Origin: Christensenella intestinihominis
GTDB lineage: Bacteria > Bacillota > Clostridia > Christensenellales > Christensenellaceae
Direction: 5' to 3'
Assembly: GCF_001678845.1 (NCBI RefSeq)
Contig: NZ_MAIQ01000006.1
Coordinates: forward strand, 1 to 64,000
DNA: 64,000 nt
The translations under genes and the position numbers were made by a program. Positions within the stretch are counted from its first letter, which is position 1. Each line of letters opens with the position of its first letter. Under the pieces are notes generated by a model, which ran no database searches, was not told the origin of the DNA, and saw only the letters and a program-made list of their open reading frames with translations. This document shows, piece after piece, positions 9,351 through 17,454 of this stretch.

Positions 9351-10232
9351 ATGAACGTTAGTCTTGATTATTACAAAACCTTTTACTATGTGGCGAAGCT
9401 CGGCAGCATCACATTGGCGGCGGAGGCCCTCTATGTTTCCCAGCCCGCGGTGAGCCAGTCTGTCCGGCAGCTCGAGGAAGCGCTTGGATGCAGCCTGTTT
9501 TTTCGTACGCGGAGCGGCGTGCAGATGACGCCGGAGGGCAAGGCGCTGTATTTCCATGTGGAAAAGGGATATGAGCAAATCCTGCTGGGGGAAAAGAAGG
9601 TAGAAGGTATGCTCGACTTTGAAGCGGGCGAGGTTCGCATCGGGGCGTCCGATATGACACTCCAGTTCTATTTGCTGCCTTTTCTTGAAAAATTCCACAA
9701 AAAGCATCCTAAAATAAAAATCAGCGTGACCAATTCCTCCACTCCGGCAACGGTTTCCGCCCTGCGGGAAGGAAAGATTGACCTTGGCGTGGTGGGTTCG
9801 CCCGTGGAGAACTATAAAGACCTTTCCGTGCGTGAGGTCGCCGAAATCAGGGACATCTTCATTGCCGGGGACGAATTCCGCGCCCTGAAGGGAAAAACAT
9901 TATCCTTAAAGGAGCTTAAGGAATACCCGATTGTGTGCCTTGGACGCGAAACGAGCACAAGGCGCTACCTCGATGAATTCTTCCATTCGCACGGCGCGCT
10001 GCTGGAACCCGATTTTGAGGTTGCGACCTCCGACCTTGTCGCGCCGTTTGTGGAACGCAATATGGGCATCGGAATCGTCGTGCGCTTTTTTGCGGAAGAC
10101 AGTATCCGCAAGGGGCGTGCCTTTGAGGTCCAGACAGAGCATTCGATTCCCGCGCGCAGCATTTGCATTGTTTCGGGGAGCAGGGGCCAGATTTCACATG
10201 CGGCGCAGGAATTCCTGAACACATTAAAATAA
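9351..10232 (+). CDS. LysR-family transcriptional regulator
   Basis: A 293-residue LTTR: winged-helix DNA-binding domain at residues 1-60 (with AEALYVSQPAVSQSVRQLE as recognition helix region) and a periplasmic-binding-protein-like effector domain (about 88-290). ATG at 9351 is chosen because the family starts a few residues before the first helix, and the upstream in-frame start overlaps the previous gene. It is immediately followed by a drug/metabolite-type exporter gene, and the 77-bp gap contains an LTTR-like palindrome (10291-10312), so the exporter is the likely target. Effector unknown. Confidence 0.92.
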   Translation: MNVSLDYYKTFYYVAKLGSITLAAEALYVSQPAVSQSVRQLEEALGCSLFFRTRSGVQMTPEGKALYFHVEKGYEQILLGEKKVEGMLDFEAGEVRIGASDMTLQFYLLPFLEKFHKKHPKIKISVTNSSTPATVSALREGKIDLGVVGSPVENYKDLSVREVAEIRDIFIAGDEFRALKGKTLSLKELKEYPIVCLGRETSTRRYLDEFFHSHGALLEPDFEVATSDLVAPFVERNMGIGIVVRFFAEDSIRKGRAFEVQTEHSIPARSICIVSGSRGQISHAAQEFLNTLK

Positions 10233-10290
10233 GCAAAAATTATATACGATATAAATATTATTGAGTTTACTTATGCAAATTTCCGGCGTA

Positions 10291-10312
10291 TCATAAACGA
10301 TAGAGTTTATGA
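10291..10312. promoter_or_regulatory. Palindrome, likely LysR-type operator
   Basis: Eight-base perfect arms TCATAAAC and GTTTATGA separated by six bases. The site contains the T-N11-A core expected of LTTR boxes and runs into the first possible ATG of the exporter gene, supporting the later TTG start. Confidence 0.45.
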
Positions 10313-10329
10313 CGGAAGGAAGTTGTTTT

Positions 10330-11301
10330 TTGAAAAAGGGCTGGATTTATATCGTTATTTCAACCATTCTTTTCAGCACGATGGAGATCGCGCTCAAGGA
10401 AATTGCGGGGGATTTCAACCCCATGCAGCTTACCATGACGCGTTTTTTGGTTGGCGGCGTGTTCCTTATTCCATTCGCGGCCAGTGCAATGAAAAAAAGA
10501 GGCGTGCATATAGAAGCAAAAGACCTTCGCTTTTTCGCACTGCTGGGCCTGCTTGGAATTGCGGTCAGCATGACGTTTTACCAGCTTGCCATTGCGGATA
10601 CCAACGCGTCGGTGGTTGCGGTGCTCTTCTCCTGCAACCCCGCGTTTGTGATGCTGCTTGCGGCCCTGCTGCTGCATGAGCTGATCCGCCGCCGCAATGT
10701 AATCGCAATTATGCTCGAGGTCATCGGCATTATTGTCATCATCAATCCGTTCCATGTGCAGATCGGCGTTTCGGGAATTGTGCTGACCCTGCTTTCCGTG
10801 CTGACCTTTGCGCTTTACGGCGTCCTCGGGAAGAGGAAGTGCGCAAAGTACGGCGGCGTTGCCGTGACCTGCATGAGCTTCCTGTTCGGGTCGCTCGAGC
10901 TGGTTGCCTTCGCGGGCCTGAGCCACATTCCCGCCTTTGCCGGCGTGATGGCGGCAAACGGTCTCGGTGCGTTTGCCAATATTCCGTTCTTTACGGGCTA
11001 CAGCCTGGAAAACCTTGGCTTCGTACTGTATATCTTTATCGGAATCACGGGCGCGGGCTTTGCCTCCTATTTCACGGCAATGGAAAAGACCTCCGCGAAC
11101 AGCACCTCGCTGATCTTCTTTTTCAAACCGATGCTTGCCACCCTCCTTGCTTTCTTTGTGCTGCACGAGGTTATCCCGTATAATATGGTGCTGGGGATCG
11201 TGCTGATCCTGGCCGGCTCCCTGGCAAATATCCTGCCCGGGCTGGTAAAAGCGCGCCGGGAAAAAAGCAGGATACGTGACGCCGCAGAGGCGGAAGCATA
11301 G
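10330..11301 (+). CDS. EamA/DMT-family transporter
   Basis: A 323-residue integral membrane protein with ten predicted helices in two EamA repeats, typical of drug/metabolite or amino-acid exporters. A TTG start at 10330 is preferred: GGAAGG lies about ten bases upstream, while the ATG at 10309 lacks a ribosome site and overlaps an inverted repeat. Substrate unknown. It follows a LysR regulator in the same direction and is closed by a hairpin terminator. Confidence 0.88.
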   Translation: MKKGWIYIVISTILFSTMEIALKEIAGDFNPMQLTMTRFLVGGVFLIPFAASAMKKRGVHIEAKDLRFFALLGLLGIAVSMTFYQLAIADTNASVVAVLFSCNPAFVMLLAALLLHELIRRRNVIAIMLEVIGIIVIINPFHVQIGVSGIVLTLLSVLTFALYGVLGKRKCAKYGGVAVTCMSFLFGSLELVAFAGLSHIPAFAGVMAANGLGAFANIPFFTGYSLENLGFVLYIFIGITGAGFASYFTAMEKTSANSTSLIFFFKPMLATLLAFFVLHEVIPYNMVLGIVLILAGSLANILPGLVKARREKSRIRDAAEAEA

Positions 11302-11337
11302 GCGCGGCGCTCCATATTCGGCTTCACCCGGAGAAAC

Positions 11338-11372
11338 AGGGAACCATGGGAATCTGCTATGGTTCTTTTTTT
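11338..11372 (+). terminator. Rho-independent terminator after the EamA gene
   Basis: GAACCAT and ATGGTTC arms around a short loop, followed by seven T residues. Confidence 0.85.
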
Positions 11373-11377
11373 GCAGG

Positions 11378-11406
11378 TTGACAAAAGAGGAAAAGAGGAA
11401 TAGAAT
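11378..11406 (+). promoter_or_regulatory. SigmaA promoter of the TetR gene
   Basis: TTGACA (11378-11383), 17 bp, TAGAAT (11401-11406). The -10 box overlaps the palindromic operator. Confidence 0.8.
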
Positions 11407-11425
11407 ACATACCGTTGGTATGTAT
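11405..11425. promoter_or_regulatory. TetR operator 1 (autoregulation)
   Basis: Nine-base perfect arms (ATACATACC and GGTATGTAT) around GTT, overlapping the -10 box of the TetR gene. A related palindrome lies before the MFS gene. Confidence 0.75.
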
Positions 11426-11439
11426 CGAGGAGAAAACAA

Positions 11440-12090
11440 ATGGCGCGCAACAAATATCCGGAAGAAACGGTCCAGAAAATTTTAGATATAGCAGGCAGGC
11501 TGTTCATGGAAAAAGGTTATGACAGGACCTCCATACAGGATATTGTAAACGAGCTTGGCATGTCCAAAGGCGCAGTTTACCATCATTTCCAGAGCAAAGA
11601 GGAAATCTTCAACCGGATTTGCAGCGATTTTTACGACGACGGCTGCTGGTACGAGGAAATCAGGAAGGATAAAAGCCTGAACGGGCTGCAAAAGCTGCGC
11701 AAGCTGTTCCTGGATTCGCTTGGAAACGAAGCGAAGCTGAAAATGGACCGGGCGTTTCTTTTACCGATGCTCGAAAATCCCCGTATCGTCGTTGCGCAGC
11801 TGCGGGAATCCGTCTTTGAAACCGGCCCCATGGTCGCGCAGGTGATCGAAGAGGGAAACCGGGATGGTTCCATGAACGTATCGGACCCCTTGGAGGCGGC
11901 GGAGCTGTTGATGCTGCTCACGAATATTTGGGTAAATCCGGCGCTTTTTAACTGGAGCAGGGAAGAGTTCATGAACCGGGTGCGTTTCTCGAAGAGGCTG
12001 GCGGACGGGATTGGAATGCCGGTCATCGATGAAGAGGTGCTCGGGATATGCGAACATTATTATGACGCCGTAATGCAGGAGGGGGAATGA
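11440..12090 (+). CDS. TetR-family transcriptional regulator
   Basis: A 216-residue TetR/AcrR-type repressor. The N-terminal helix-turn-helix (about residues 10-55, with SIQDIVNELGMSKGAVYHHF) is canonical; the C-terminal ligand-binding domain is divergent as usual. It is transcribed from a strong promoter whose -10 box is covered by a 21-bp palindrome, and a second palindrome with the same CATACC/GGTATG half sites lies between this gene and the MFS exporter. This implies autorepression and control of the exporter by one regulator. Confidence 0.95.
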   Translation: MARNKYPEETVQKILDIAGRLFMEKGYDRTSIQDIVNELGMSKGAVYHHFQSKEEIFNRICSDFYDDGCWYEEIRKDKSLNGLQKLRKLFLDSLGNEAKLKMDRAFLLPMLENPRIVVAQLRESVFETGPMVAQVIEEGNRDGSMNVSDPLEAAELLMLLTNIWVNPALFNWSREEFMNRVRFSKRLADGIGMPVIDEEVLGICEHYYDAVMQEGE

Positions 12091-12110
12091 CAAATTTTTT
12101 TGCATAAATA

Positions 12111-12129
12111 CATACCAACGGTTGGTATG
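12111..12129. promoter_or_regulatory. TetR operator 2, before the MFS exporter
   Basis: Perfect palindrome with nine-base arms CATACCAAC and GTTGGTATG around a single base. It shares CATACC/GGTATG half sites with operator 1, though the distance between the half sites differs (7 versus 3 bases). Confidence 0.7.
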
Positions 12130-12148
12130 AAAACTGGAAATTAGGAAT

Positions 12149-13459
12149 ATGGCTACAGGAAAGGATTACGGCAGCATGAAAAATAAATTATTCAGCAGGG
12201 ATTTTACAATTATGATTGCAGGGCAGATTATATCCCTGTTTGGAAACGCGATCCTGCGTTTTGCGCTTTCGTTATACGTGCTGGACCAAACCGGTTCGGC
12301 AACCGCCTTTGGAATCATCCTTGCAATTTCCATGATCCCGATGGTTGTGGGAGCGCCGTTCGGGGGCATCCTTGCCGACCGCGTAAGCCGCAAACGGATT
12401 ATGGTCGCGCTCGATTATATTACGGCGGCGGTGATCGGCGTCCTGGGGCTTTTGATTCAAGCGGGCGGCGTTACGGTTATTGCCGCATTGATGTTTGTCA
12501 TGGTGTTGATACAGGCCTTTTACCAACCGGCCGTGCAGGCAAGCGTGCCGCTGCTGGCGAGCGGGGAGAACCTGGTGCGGGCCAATGGGGTCGTGGTCCA
12601 GGTGAACGCGCTTGCCAACCTTTTAGGGCCGATCATCGGGGGCTTCCTGTATGGTTTTTTCGGGCTGTGGCCGATCCTTGCGGTTGGCTTCGGATGCTTT
12701 CTGGCTTCGGCAACCATGGAGCTGTTTTTGCATATCCCGTTTATGCCCAGGAAAAGGGAGCAGGGAATTATGGATATGATTAAAAGCGATACGGGCGGCG
12801 CGATGCGTTTCCTGCTGCGTGAAAATCCCTCCATGCTAAAGCTCCTGCTGCTTGTGGCGGCGCTCAATTTATTTATGTCGGCGATGTTCACCGTGGGCCT
12901 GCCTTATCTCGTCAAAATATTTCTGGGGCTCAGCAACCAGCTTTACGGGTTTGTGGAAGGCGCGATGGCGGTCGGGTCCATCATGGGGGGCGTCCTTGCG
13001 GGAGCGGTGGTGAAACGCGTGCGTTTTACCGCCGCCAGCAGGTTTTTGTTCGGCGCCACGCTGTGCCTCGTGCCGCTCGGCTTTGCCGTTGCCGGGAACG
13101 GGATGCCGCTTATGTCCTATGGAGTAATTATTGCTTCCGTGGTGATCTGCCTGTGCTGCACGACGCTCTTTTCGGTCATCGCGCAAGCCTTTATCCAACA
13201 GATTACGCCCAATGAAATGCTGGGGAAGGTGATGTCGTTTGTGACGATGTTCTGCACCTGCGCCTACCCGCTCGGGCAGGCAATGTACGGCTTCCTGTTC
13301 GGCATAGACAGCCTCGCGCCGGCAGTCGTTGTGGGAATGGCGGGCGTCGCCAGCCTTTTGATTGCATTTGCCGCCGGAAAGACGCTGAAACGCTTTGCAG
13401 AAAATGAAGGGGACGGCATAGCGCCCGAAGGCCTCGCCGAACCCGCGAAGCTCGGTTGA
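12149..13459 (+). CDS. MFS transporter (EntS/MefA-like exporter)
   Basis: A 436-residue major facilitator with about twelve membrane helices; the conserved loop-2/3 motif appears as GGILADRVSRKR. Overall it resembles the MefA/EntS branch of drug or siderophore exporters. The first ATG (12149) has a weak upstream TAGGA; an alternative ATG at 12176 has AAAGGA ten bases upstream, so the start is uncertain by nine residues. It is probably controlled by the TetR protein encoded upstream through the palindrome at 12111-12129. Confidence 0.9.
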   Translation: MATGKDYGSMKNKLFSRDFTIMIAGQIISLFGNAILRFALSLYVLDQTGSATAFGIILAISMIPMVVGAPFGGILADRVSRKRIMVALDYITAAVIGVLGLLIQAGGVTVIAALMFVMVLIQAFYQPAVQASVPLLASGENLVRANGVVVQVNALANLLGPIIGGFLYGFFGLWPILAVGFGCFLASATMELFLHIPFMPRKREQGIMDMIKSDTGGAMRFLLRENPSMLKLLLLVAALNLFMSAMFTVGLPYLVKIFLGLSNQLYGFVEGAMAVGSIMGGVLAGAVVKRVRFTAASRFLFGATLCLVPLGFAVAGNGMPLMSYGVIIASVVICLCCTTLFSVIAQAFIQQITPNEMLGKVMSFVTMFCTCAYPLGQAMYGFLFGIDSLAPAVVVGMAGVASLLIAFAAGKTLKRFAENEGDGIAPEGLAEPAKLG

Positions 13460-13484
13460 CACTGTTTGGGGAATCTCTTACAAT
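13456..13484 (+). promoter_or_regulatory. SigmaA promoter with almost no leader
   Basis: TTGACA (13456-13461), 17 bp, TACAAT (13479-13484). The expected transcription start is at or next to the ATG at 13491, so the mRNA would be leaderless; no ribosome site is visible. The -35 box overlaps the stop codon of the MFS gene. Confidence 0.75.
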
Positions 13485-13490
13485 TATGTT

Positions 13491-14165
13491 ATGGAAAGGG
13501 AACAATTCAGGGTCGTAATCGTGGATAACGATCCGATGGTATCGTATATCAGCCGGGAATACCTGGCGCGTGACCGCCGCTTTGCGGTGGCGGGCGAATT
13601 TGCGGACGGACGGGAAGCCCTGCGCTTCCTGCGCGGCGGCGGGGCGGACCTTGTGCTGCTCGAGCTTCGGATGCCCGGATATTCCGGGGAAGAGCTGATG
13701 AAGGATTTACTTGAAAACGATATCCATGCGGACGTGATCCCGGTGACGGCCGAACGGAGCGGGGAGAGCCTTGGAAGGGCGCTCCGCCTCGGCGCGGCGG
13801 ATTACCTGATTAAGCCCTTTACCTACGAACGCTTCCGGCAGTGCCTCGAGCGGTACGCGCAGCGTGCGCGGATTGCGGCGGGCCTCAAAACCGCGGACCA
13901 GGAAGCGGTGGACCACCTGCTTCATATGGCGCAGGCCGCCGCGCCGCCCGCGGACGCGGGCAGCGGCCGGGAACAGCGCATTATGGATTGCTTCCGGGAA
14001 ACGCCGGGACGCAGCCTTACCGTGCGCGAGGTCGCGCAGGCGCTGAAGCTTTCGGATGTTACGGTGCGGCGCTACCTGAAACGGCTTGTGGACGCCGGGC
14101 GGATTGTAAGCGATATCGATTATAACACGGGCGGTCATCCCCGTATCCTTTATAAGCTACCGTGA
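13491..14165 (+). CDS. CitB/DctR-type response regulator with Asp-to-Glu receiver
   Basis: A 224-residue cytoplasmic regulator: receiver domain (about 1-125) and a C-terminal helix-turn-helix (about 165-224) like those of citrate/malate-type response regulators. The receiver keeps the acidic pocket (VDND, 11-14) and the conserved Lys (LIKPF) but has Glu58 (GAG) where the phosphorylated Asp should be, in LLELRMPG. Such a change often mimics the phosphorylated state. No histidine kinase gene lies nearby. The gene is probably translated from a leaderless message and is followed 25 bp later by the sigma54 activator, forming an operon. The C-terminal domain is clearly related to that of the protein at 20851. 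Confidence 0.88.
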   Translation: MEREQFRVVIVDNDPMVSYISREYLARDRRFAVAGEFADGREALRFLRGGGADLVLLELRMPGYSGEELMKDLLENDIHADVIPVTAERSGESLGRALRLGAADYLIKPFTYERFRQCLERYAQRARIAAGLKTADQEAVDHLLHMAQAAAPPADAGSGREQRIMDCFRETPGRSLTVREVAQALKLSDVTVRRYLKRLVDAGRIVSDIDYNTGGHPRILYKLP

Positions 14166-14190
14166 ATCGGTTTATCCCAGGGAGGGGTTT

Positions 14191-15633
14191 ATGAAAAAAA
14201 GGGTTCCGGCCTATTATGAAAAGGGCAGCGCGACGGATATCATGTCGGACATTTCCAGGGCGAAAAGCATCCTTGACGTGGTGATCGGCGGTTCGTACGA
14301 CGGCATCTATATTACCGACGGCAGCGCGAACACGATTATGGTCAATGAATCTTACGAGATTATTTCCGGCCTGAAACGCGAGGATGTGCTCGGGAAAAAT
14401 ATGCGCGACCTTGTAAAGGACGATATTATCAACGTCTCGGGAACCCTGATGGCAATCGAATCGCGCGAACCCGTAACCCTGGAGCAGGAATTCCAGACGG
14501 GCAAGCGCGCGGTCATTACCAGCACCCCGACCCTCGACGAGTCGGGCGAGGTTGTGCTGGTGATTACCAATGTGCGCGACGTAACCGAGCTGTACGAATT
14601 GAAAAACAAGCTTCGCCAGAATGAAAAAATGTCGGAAAAAAACGTGTCGGAGCTGGAAGCCATGCGGCGGCAGATCATCGGCGACGGCGAGCTTGTTGTC
14701 CATGATCCGGCCATGCTGTCCGTGATGCGAATGCTGGGCCGTGTGAGCAGGCTCGACACGACGGTGCTCCTGACGGGGGAAACGGGCACGGGCAAGGACA
14801 GGATCGCTTCTTATATCTACCGGAACAGCAGCCGGAGCGACGAACGCTTTATCAAGGTGAACTGCGGCGCGATCCCGGCCCCGCTGATCGAAAGCGAGTT
14901 GTTTGGCTATGAACGCGGCGCTTTTACGGGCGCAAACCGGGAAGGGAAAATGGGCCTTTTCGAGGTTGCGGACAAGGGAACGATTTTCCTTGACGAGGTG
15001 GGGGAGCTTCCGCTCGATATGCAGGTCAAGCTGCTGCGCGTTTTGCAGGAACAGGAGATCGAACGGATCGGCTCAAACAGGCCAATTAAGGTGGATGTGC
15101 GCGTTATCGCGGCGACCAACCGGAATTTGCAGGACATGCTGCGGGAAAAAACCTTCCGCGCGGACCTTTACTACCGCCTCAATGTGTTTCCCGTCACGAT
15201 CCCGCCCCTGCGGGAGCGGAAGAAGGACATTATTCCCCTCGCGGAACGTTTTCTGGACGAACTGAACCGCCGGTACAACATGAACAAGTACCTGACCTCG
15301 TCCGGACAGGATGCGCTGCTTGAATACCGCTGGCCGGGTAATGTGCGCGAGCTGAAAAATGTGGTAGAGCGGGCGATGGTCATGAGCAGCACCGAGGATA
15401 TCTCCGCCGGGAATTTTTTCCTGCATACGCCGCCCGCGGCGGGGCTTCCGCAGGAATACGGGGAAGTGAACCTCAAGGCAGTAACCGAGCGCCTCGAGCT
15501 CGATTACATTGAACGCGCCTATGGAAAAGCGGGCAATGTGCGCGATGCGGCGAAAAGCCTTGGCATGGACGCCGCGACCTTTGTGCGCAAACGGAAAAAG
15601 TACCGGGAAAAATACGGCACGTTGCAAAAATGA
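14191..15633 (+). CDS. PAS-domain sigma54-dependent transcriptional activator
   Basis: A 480-residue bacterial enhancer-binding protein. A PAS sensor domain (about 26-135) and a short coiled linker precede the AAA+ domain with Walker A GETGTGKD (196-203), the sigma54-contact loop GAFTGA (243-248) and Walker B GTIFLDEVG (263-271), then a Fis-type helix-turn-helix at the end. The PAS domain implies sensing of a small molecule or redox state rather than phosphorylation. A perfect -24/-12 promoter lies 284 bp downstream before the 4-hydroxybutyrate operon, with three near-palindromic repeats between, two of them overlapping this gene's 3' end. The target operon is therefore very likely the neighbouring one. 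rpoN itself is at 31938. Confidence 0.95.
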   Translation: MKKRVPAYYEKGSATDIMSDISRAKSILDVVIGGSYDGIYITDGSANTIMVNESYEIISGLKREDVLGKNMRDLVKDDIINVSGTLMAIESREPVTLEQEFQTGKRAVITSTPTLDESGEVVLVITNVRDVTELYELKNKLRQNEKMSEKNVSELEAMRRQIIGDGELVVHDPAMLSVMRMLGRVSRLDTTVLLTGETGTGKDRIASYIYRNSSRSDERFIKVNCGAIPAPLIESELFGYERGAFTGANREGKMGLFEVADKGTIFLDEVGELPLDMQVKLLRVLQEQEIERIGSNRPIKVDVRVIAATNRNLQDMLREKTFRADLYYRLNVFPVTIPPLRERKKDIIPLAERFLDELNRRYNMNKYLTSSGQDALLEYRWPGNVRELKNVVERAMVMSSTEDISAGNFFLHTPPAAGLPQEYGEVNLKAVTERLELDYIERAYGKAGNVRDAAKSLGMDAATFVRKRKKYREKYGTLQK

Positions 15634-15636
15634 AAC
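15621..15636. promoter_or_regulatory. Enhancer (UAS) copy 1
   Basis: GTTGCAAAAATGAAAC, one of three copies of GTTGCnnAAATGmAAC. It overlaps the activator stop codon and forms a tandem 18-bp-period repeat with copy 2. Confidence 0.6.
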
Positions 15637-15638
15637 AC

Positions 15639-15654
15639 GTTGCAGAAATGAAAC
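15639..15654. promoter_or_regulatory. Enhancer (UAS) copy 2
   Basis: GTTGCAGAAATGAAAC, 18 bp after copy 1 and so nearly two helical turns away, on the same DNA face. Confidence 0.6.
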
Positions 15655-15663
15655 AAGAACTGG

Positions 15664-15691
15664 AAAAGAGCGCCTTCACGGCGCTTTTTCT
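15664..15691 (+). terminator. Terminator of the sigma54 activator gene
   Basis: AGCGCC and GGCGCT arms around TTCAC, preceded by A residues and followed by TTTTC. Confidence 0.75.
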
Positions 15692-15721
15692 TATATGCAA
15701 TTTTAGTGCCAACCAAAGCTT

Positions 15722-15737
15722 GTTGCGAAAATGCAAC
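15722..15737. promoter_or_regulatory. Enhancer (UAS) copy 3
   Basis: GTTGCGAAAATGCAAC, a perfect palindrome with five-base arms and the best copy of the motif, about 180 bp upstream of the -24 element. Confidence 0.65.
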
Positions 15738-15916
15738 GGAACTGGAAATTGCCGGGGGATGCGGGCGTTTGGGAAAAAAATACAAATGGAAAATCGGGAT
15801 GGAATTCACAATTTTTTTGAGGGAAAGCCGCACTTTTTGTTGAAAACCTGCCTTCGCACCGGAAAAAAATATTTTTTTACAAAAAATTGATAAAAAAATC
15901 ACATTTTCCTATCGCT

Positions 15917-15932
15917 TGGCACGATAATTGCA
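15917..15932 (+). promoter_or_regulatory. Sigma54 (-24/-12) promoter of the 4-hydroxybutyrate operon
   Basis: TGGCAC, five bases, TTGCA: an exact match to the sigma54 consensus with correct GG-GC spacing. It lies about 75 bp before the abfD start codon and downstream of an encoded sigma54 activator. Confidence 0.9.
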
Positions 15933-16005
15933 TGTATAATAGTAGAGGAATCAACCGGCGCAAGCCGGAGGGGTAATAGGAAAGAATGGAAAGGGAGACA
16001 AAATT

Positions 16006-17454
16006 ATGGCACTTATGACAGGCGAAGAATACATCGAGAGTATTCGCAAAATCAACATGGAAGTATATATGTTCGGCAAGAAGATCGACAGCCCGGTGGA
16101 CGATCCGATCCTCCGTCCGTCGCTTAATTCGGTCCGCATGACGTATGACCTGGCGCAGATGCCGGAATATGAAGACCTGATGACGGTTACGCTCGAGGAT
16201 GGAAGGAAAATCAACCGTTTTACAAACATCCACCGCAACACGGACGACCTGATTAAGAAGGTAAAAATGCAAAGGCTGCTCGGCCAGCAGACGGCGGCCT
16301 GCTTCCAGCGCTGCGTCGGCATGGACGCGTTCAACGCCATTTACAGCACGACCTATGAAACGGATAAAGCGTGCGGCACGAATTACCATGAAAACTTTTT
16401 GAAATTTATGCGTTACTGCCAGGATAACGACCTCACGGTGGACGGCGCGATGACAGACCCGAAGGGCGACCGCTCTTTGGCCCCGCACGCGCAGCCCGAC
16501 CCGGATATGTACCTGCGCGTGGTGGAACGCCGCCCGAACGGCATCGTTGTCCGCGGCGCGAAAGCCCACCAGACGGGCATGCTCAATTCCCACGAGGTAA
16601 TCGTTATGCCTACGGTTTCCATGAAGCCGGAGGATAAGGATTATGCGGTTTCCTTTGCGGTGCCGCTCGACGCGCCCGGCCTGTTCATGATTATCGGCCG
16701 CCAGTCCTGCGATACGCGCAAGCTGGAAGGCACGGAAATGGATGTCGGGAACGCGGAATTCGGCGGCGTGGAAGCACTGACGATCTTTGACGACGTGTTC
16801 GTTCCGAACGACCGTATTTTCCTCGATGGGGAAACGGAATTCGCGGGCATGCTCGTAGAGCGTTTCGCGGGCTATCACCGCCAGAGCTACGGCGGCTGCA
16901 AGGTCGGCGTGGGCGACGTGCTGATCGGCGCGGCTGCGGTTGCCGCGGACTACAACGGCGCGGCGCGCGCTTCGCATATCAAGGATAAGCTGATTGAGAT
17001 GACACACCTTAACGAAACGCTGTATGCGTGCGGCATCGCGTGCTCGGCGGAGGGGCATCCGACGGAATCGGGCAACTACATCATCGACCTGCTGCTGGCA
17101 AACGTATGCAAGCAGAACGTCACGCGTTTCCCGTATGAAATCGTGCGCCTTGCCGAAGATATCGCGGGCGGCATCATGGTTACGGCCCCGTCCGAAAAGG
17201 ACTTCCGCGACCCGAAGCTCGGCAAATACGTTGAGAAATACCTGAAAGGCGTGGAGGGCGTTTCCACGGAAAACCGCCTGAGAATCCTGCGCCTGATCGA
17301 AAACCTTGCGCTTGGCACGGCGGCGGTCGGCTACCGTACGGAATCCATGCACGGAGCGGGCAGCCCGCAGGCACAGCGCATCATGATCGCGCGCCAGGGC
17401 AACCTCGGTATGAAAAAGGAGCTGGCGAAGAAGATCGCCCACATTTCTGAGTAG
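16006..17454 (+). CDS. abfD: 4-hydroxybutyryl-CoA dehydratase / vinylacetyl-CoA isomerase
   Basis: A 482-residue flavo-iron-sulfur enzyme that turns 4-hydroxybutyryl-CoA into crotonyl-CoA by a ketyl-radical mechanism. The acyl-CoA-dehydrogenase-like fold is recognisable throughout. The [4Fe-4S] ligands known from the Clostridium aminobutyricum enzyme are present as Cys99, Cys103, His291 and Cys298 (within HRQSYGGC). The start has a GGGAG site upstream. It is the first gene of a sigma54-controlled operon with CoA-transferase and 4-hydroxybutyrate dehydrogenase, which confirms the pathway. The enzyme family is oxygen sensitive, in line with a strict anaerobe. Confidence 0.97.
   Translation: MALMTGEEYIESIRKINMEVYMFGKKIDSPVDDPILRPSLNSVRMTYDLAQMPEYEDLMTVTLEDGRKINRFTNIHRNTDDLIKKVKMQRLLGQQTAACFQRCVGMDAFNAIYSTTYETDKACGTNYHENFLKFMRYCQDNDLTVDGAMTDPKGDRSLAPHAQPDPDMYLRVVERRPNGIVVRGAKAHQTGMLNSHEVIVMPTVSMKPEDKDYAVSFAVPLDAPGLFMIIGRQSCDTRKLEGTEMDVGNAEFGGVEALTIFDDVFVPNDRIFLDGETEFAGMLVERFAGYHRQSYGGCKVGVGDVLIGAAAVAADYNGAARASHIKDKLIEMTHLNETLYACGIACSAEGHPTESGNYIIDLLLANVCKQNVTRFPYEIVRLAEDIAGGIMVTAPSEKDFRDPKLGKYVEKYLKGVEGVSTENRLRILRLIENLALGTAAVGYRTESMHGAGSPQAQRIMIARQGNLGMKKELAKKIAHISE

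Larger units (their letters stand above)
15634..16005. other. Control region between the activator gene and the dehydratase gene
   Basis: A 372-bp gene-free stretch holding two of the three enhancer copies, the activator's terminator, a sigma54 promoter and the abfD ribosome site. The sequence between about 15740 and 15910 is very A/T-rich with long A and T runs, which would favour DNA bending between enhancer and promoter. No coding frame is supported. Confidence 0.8.
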
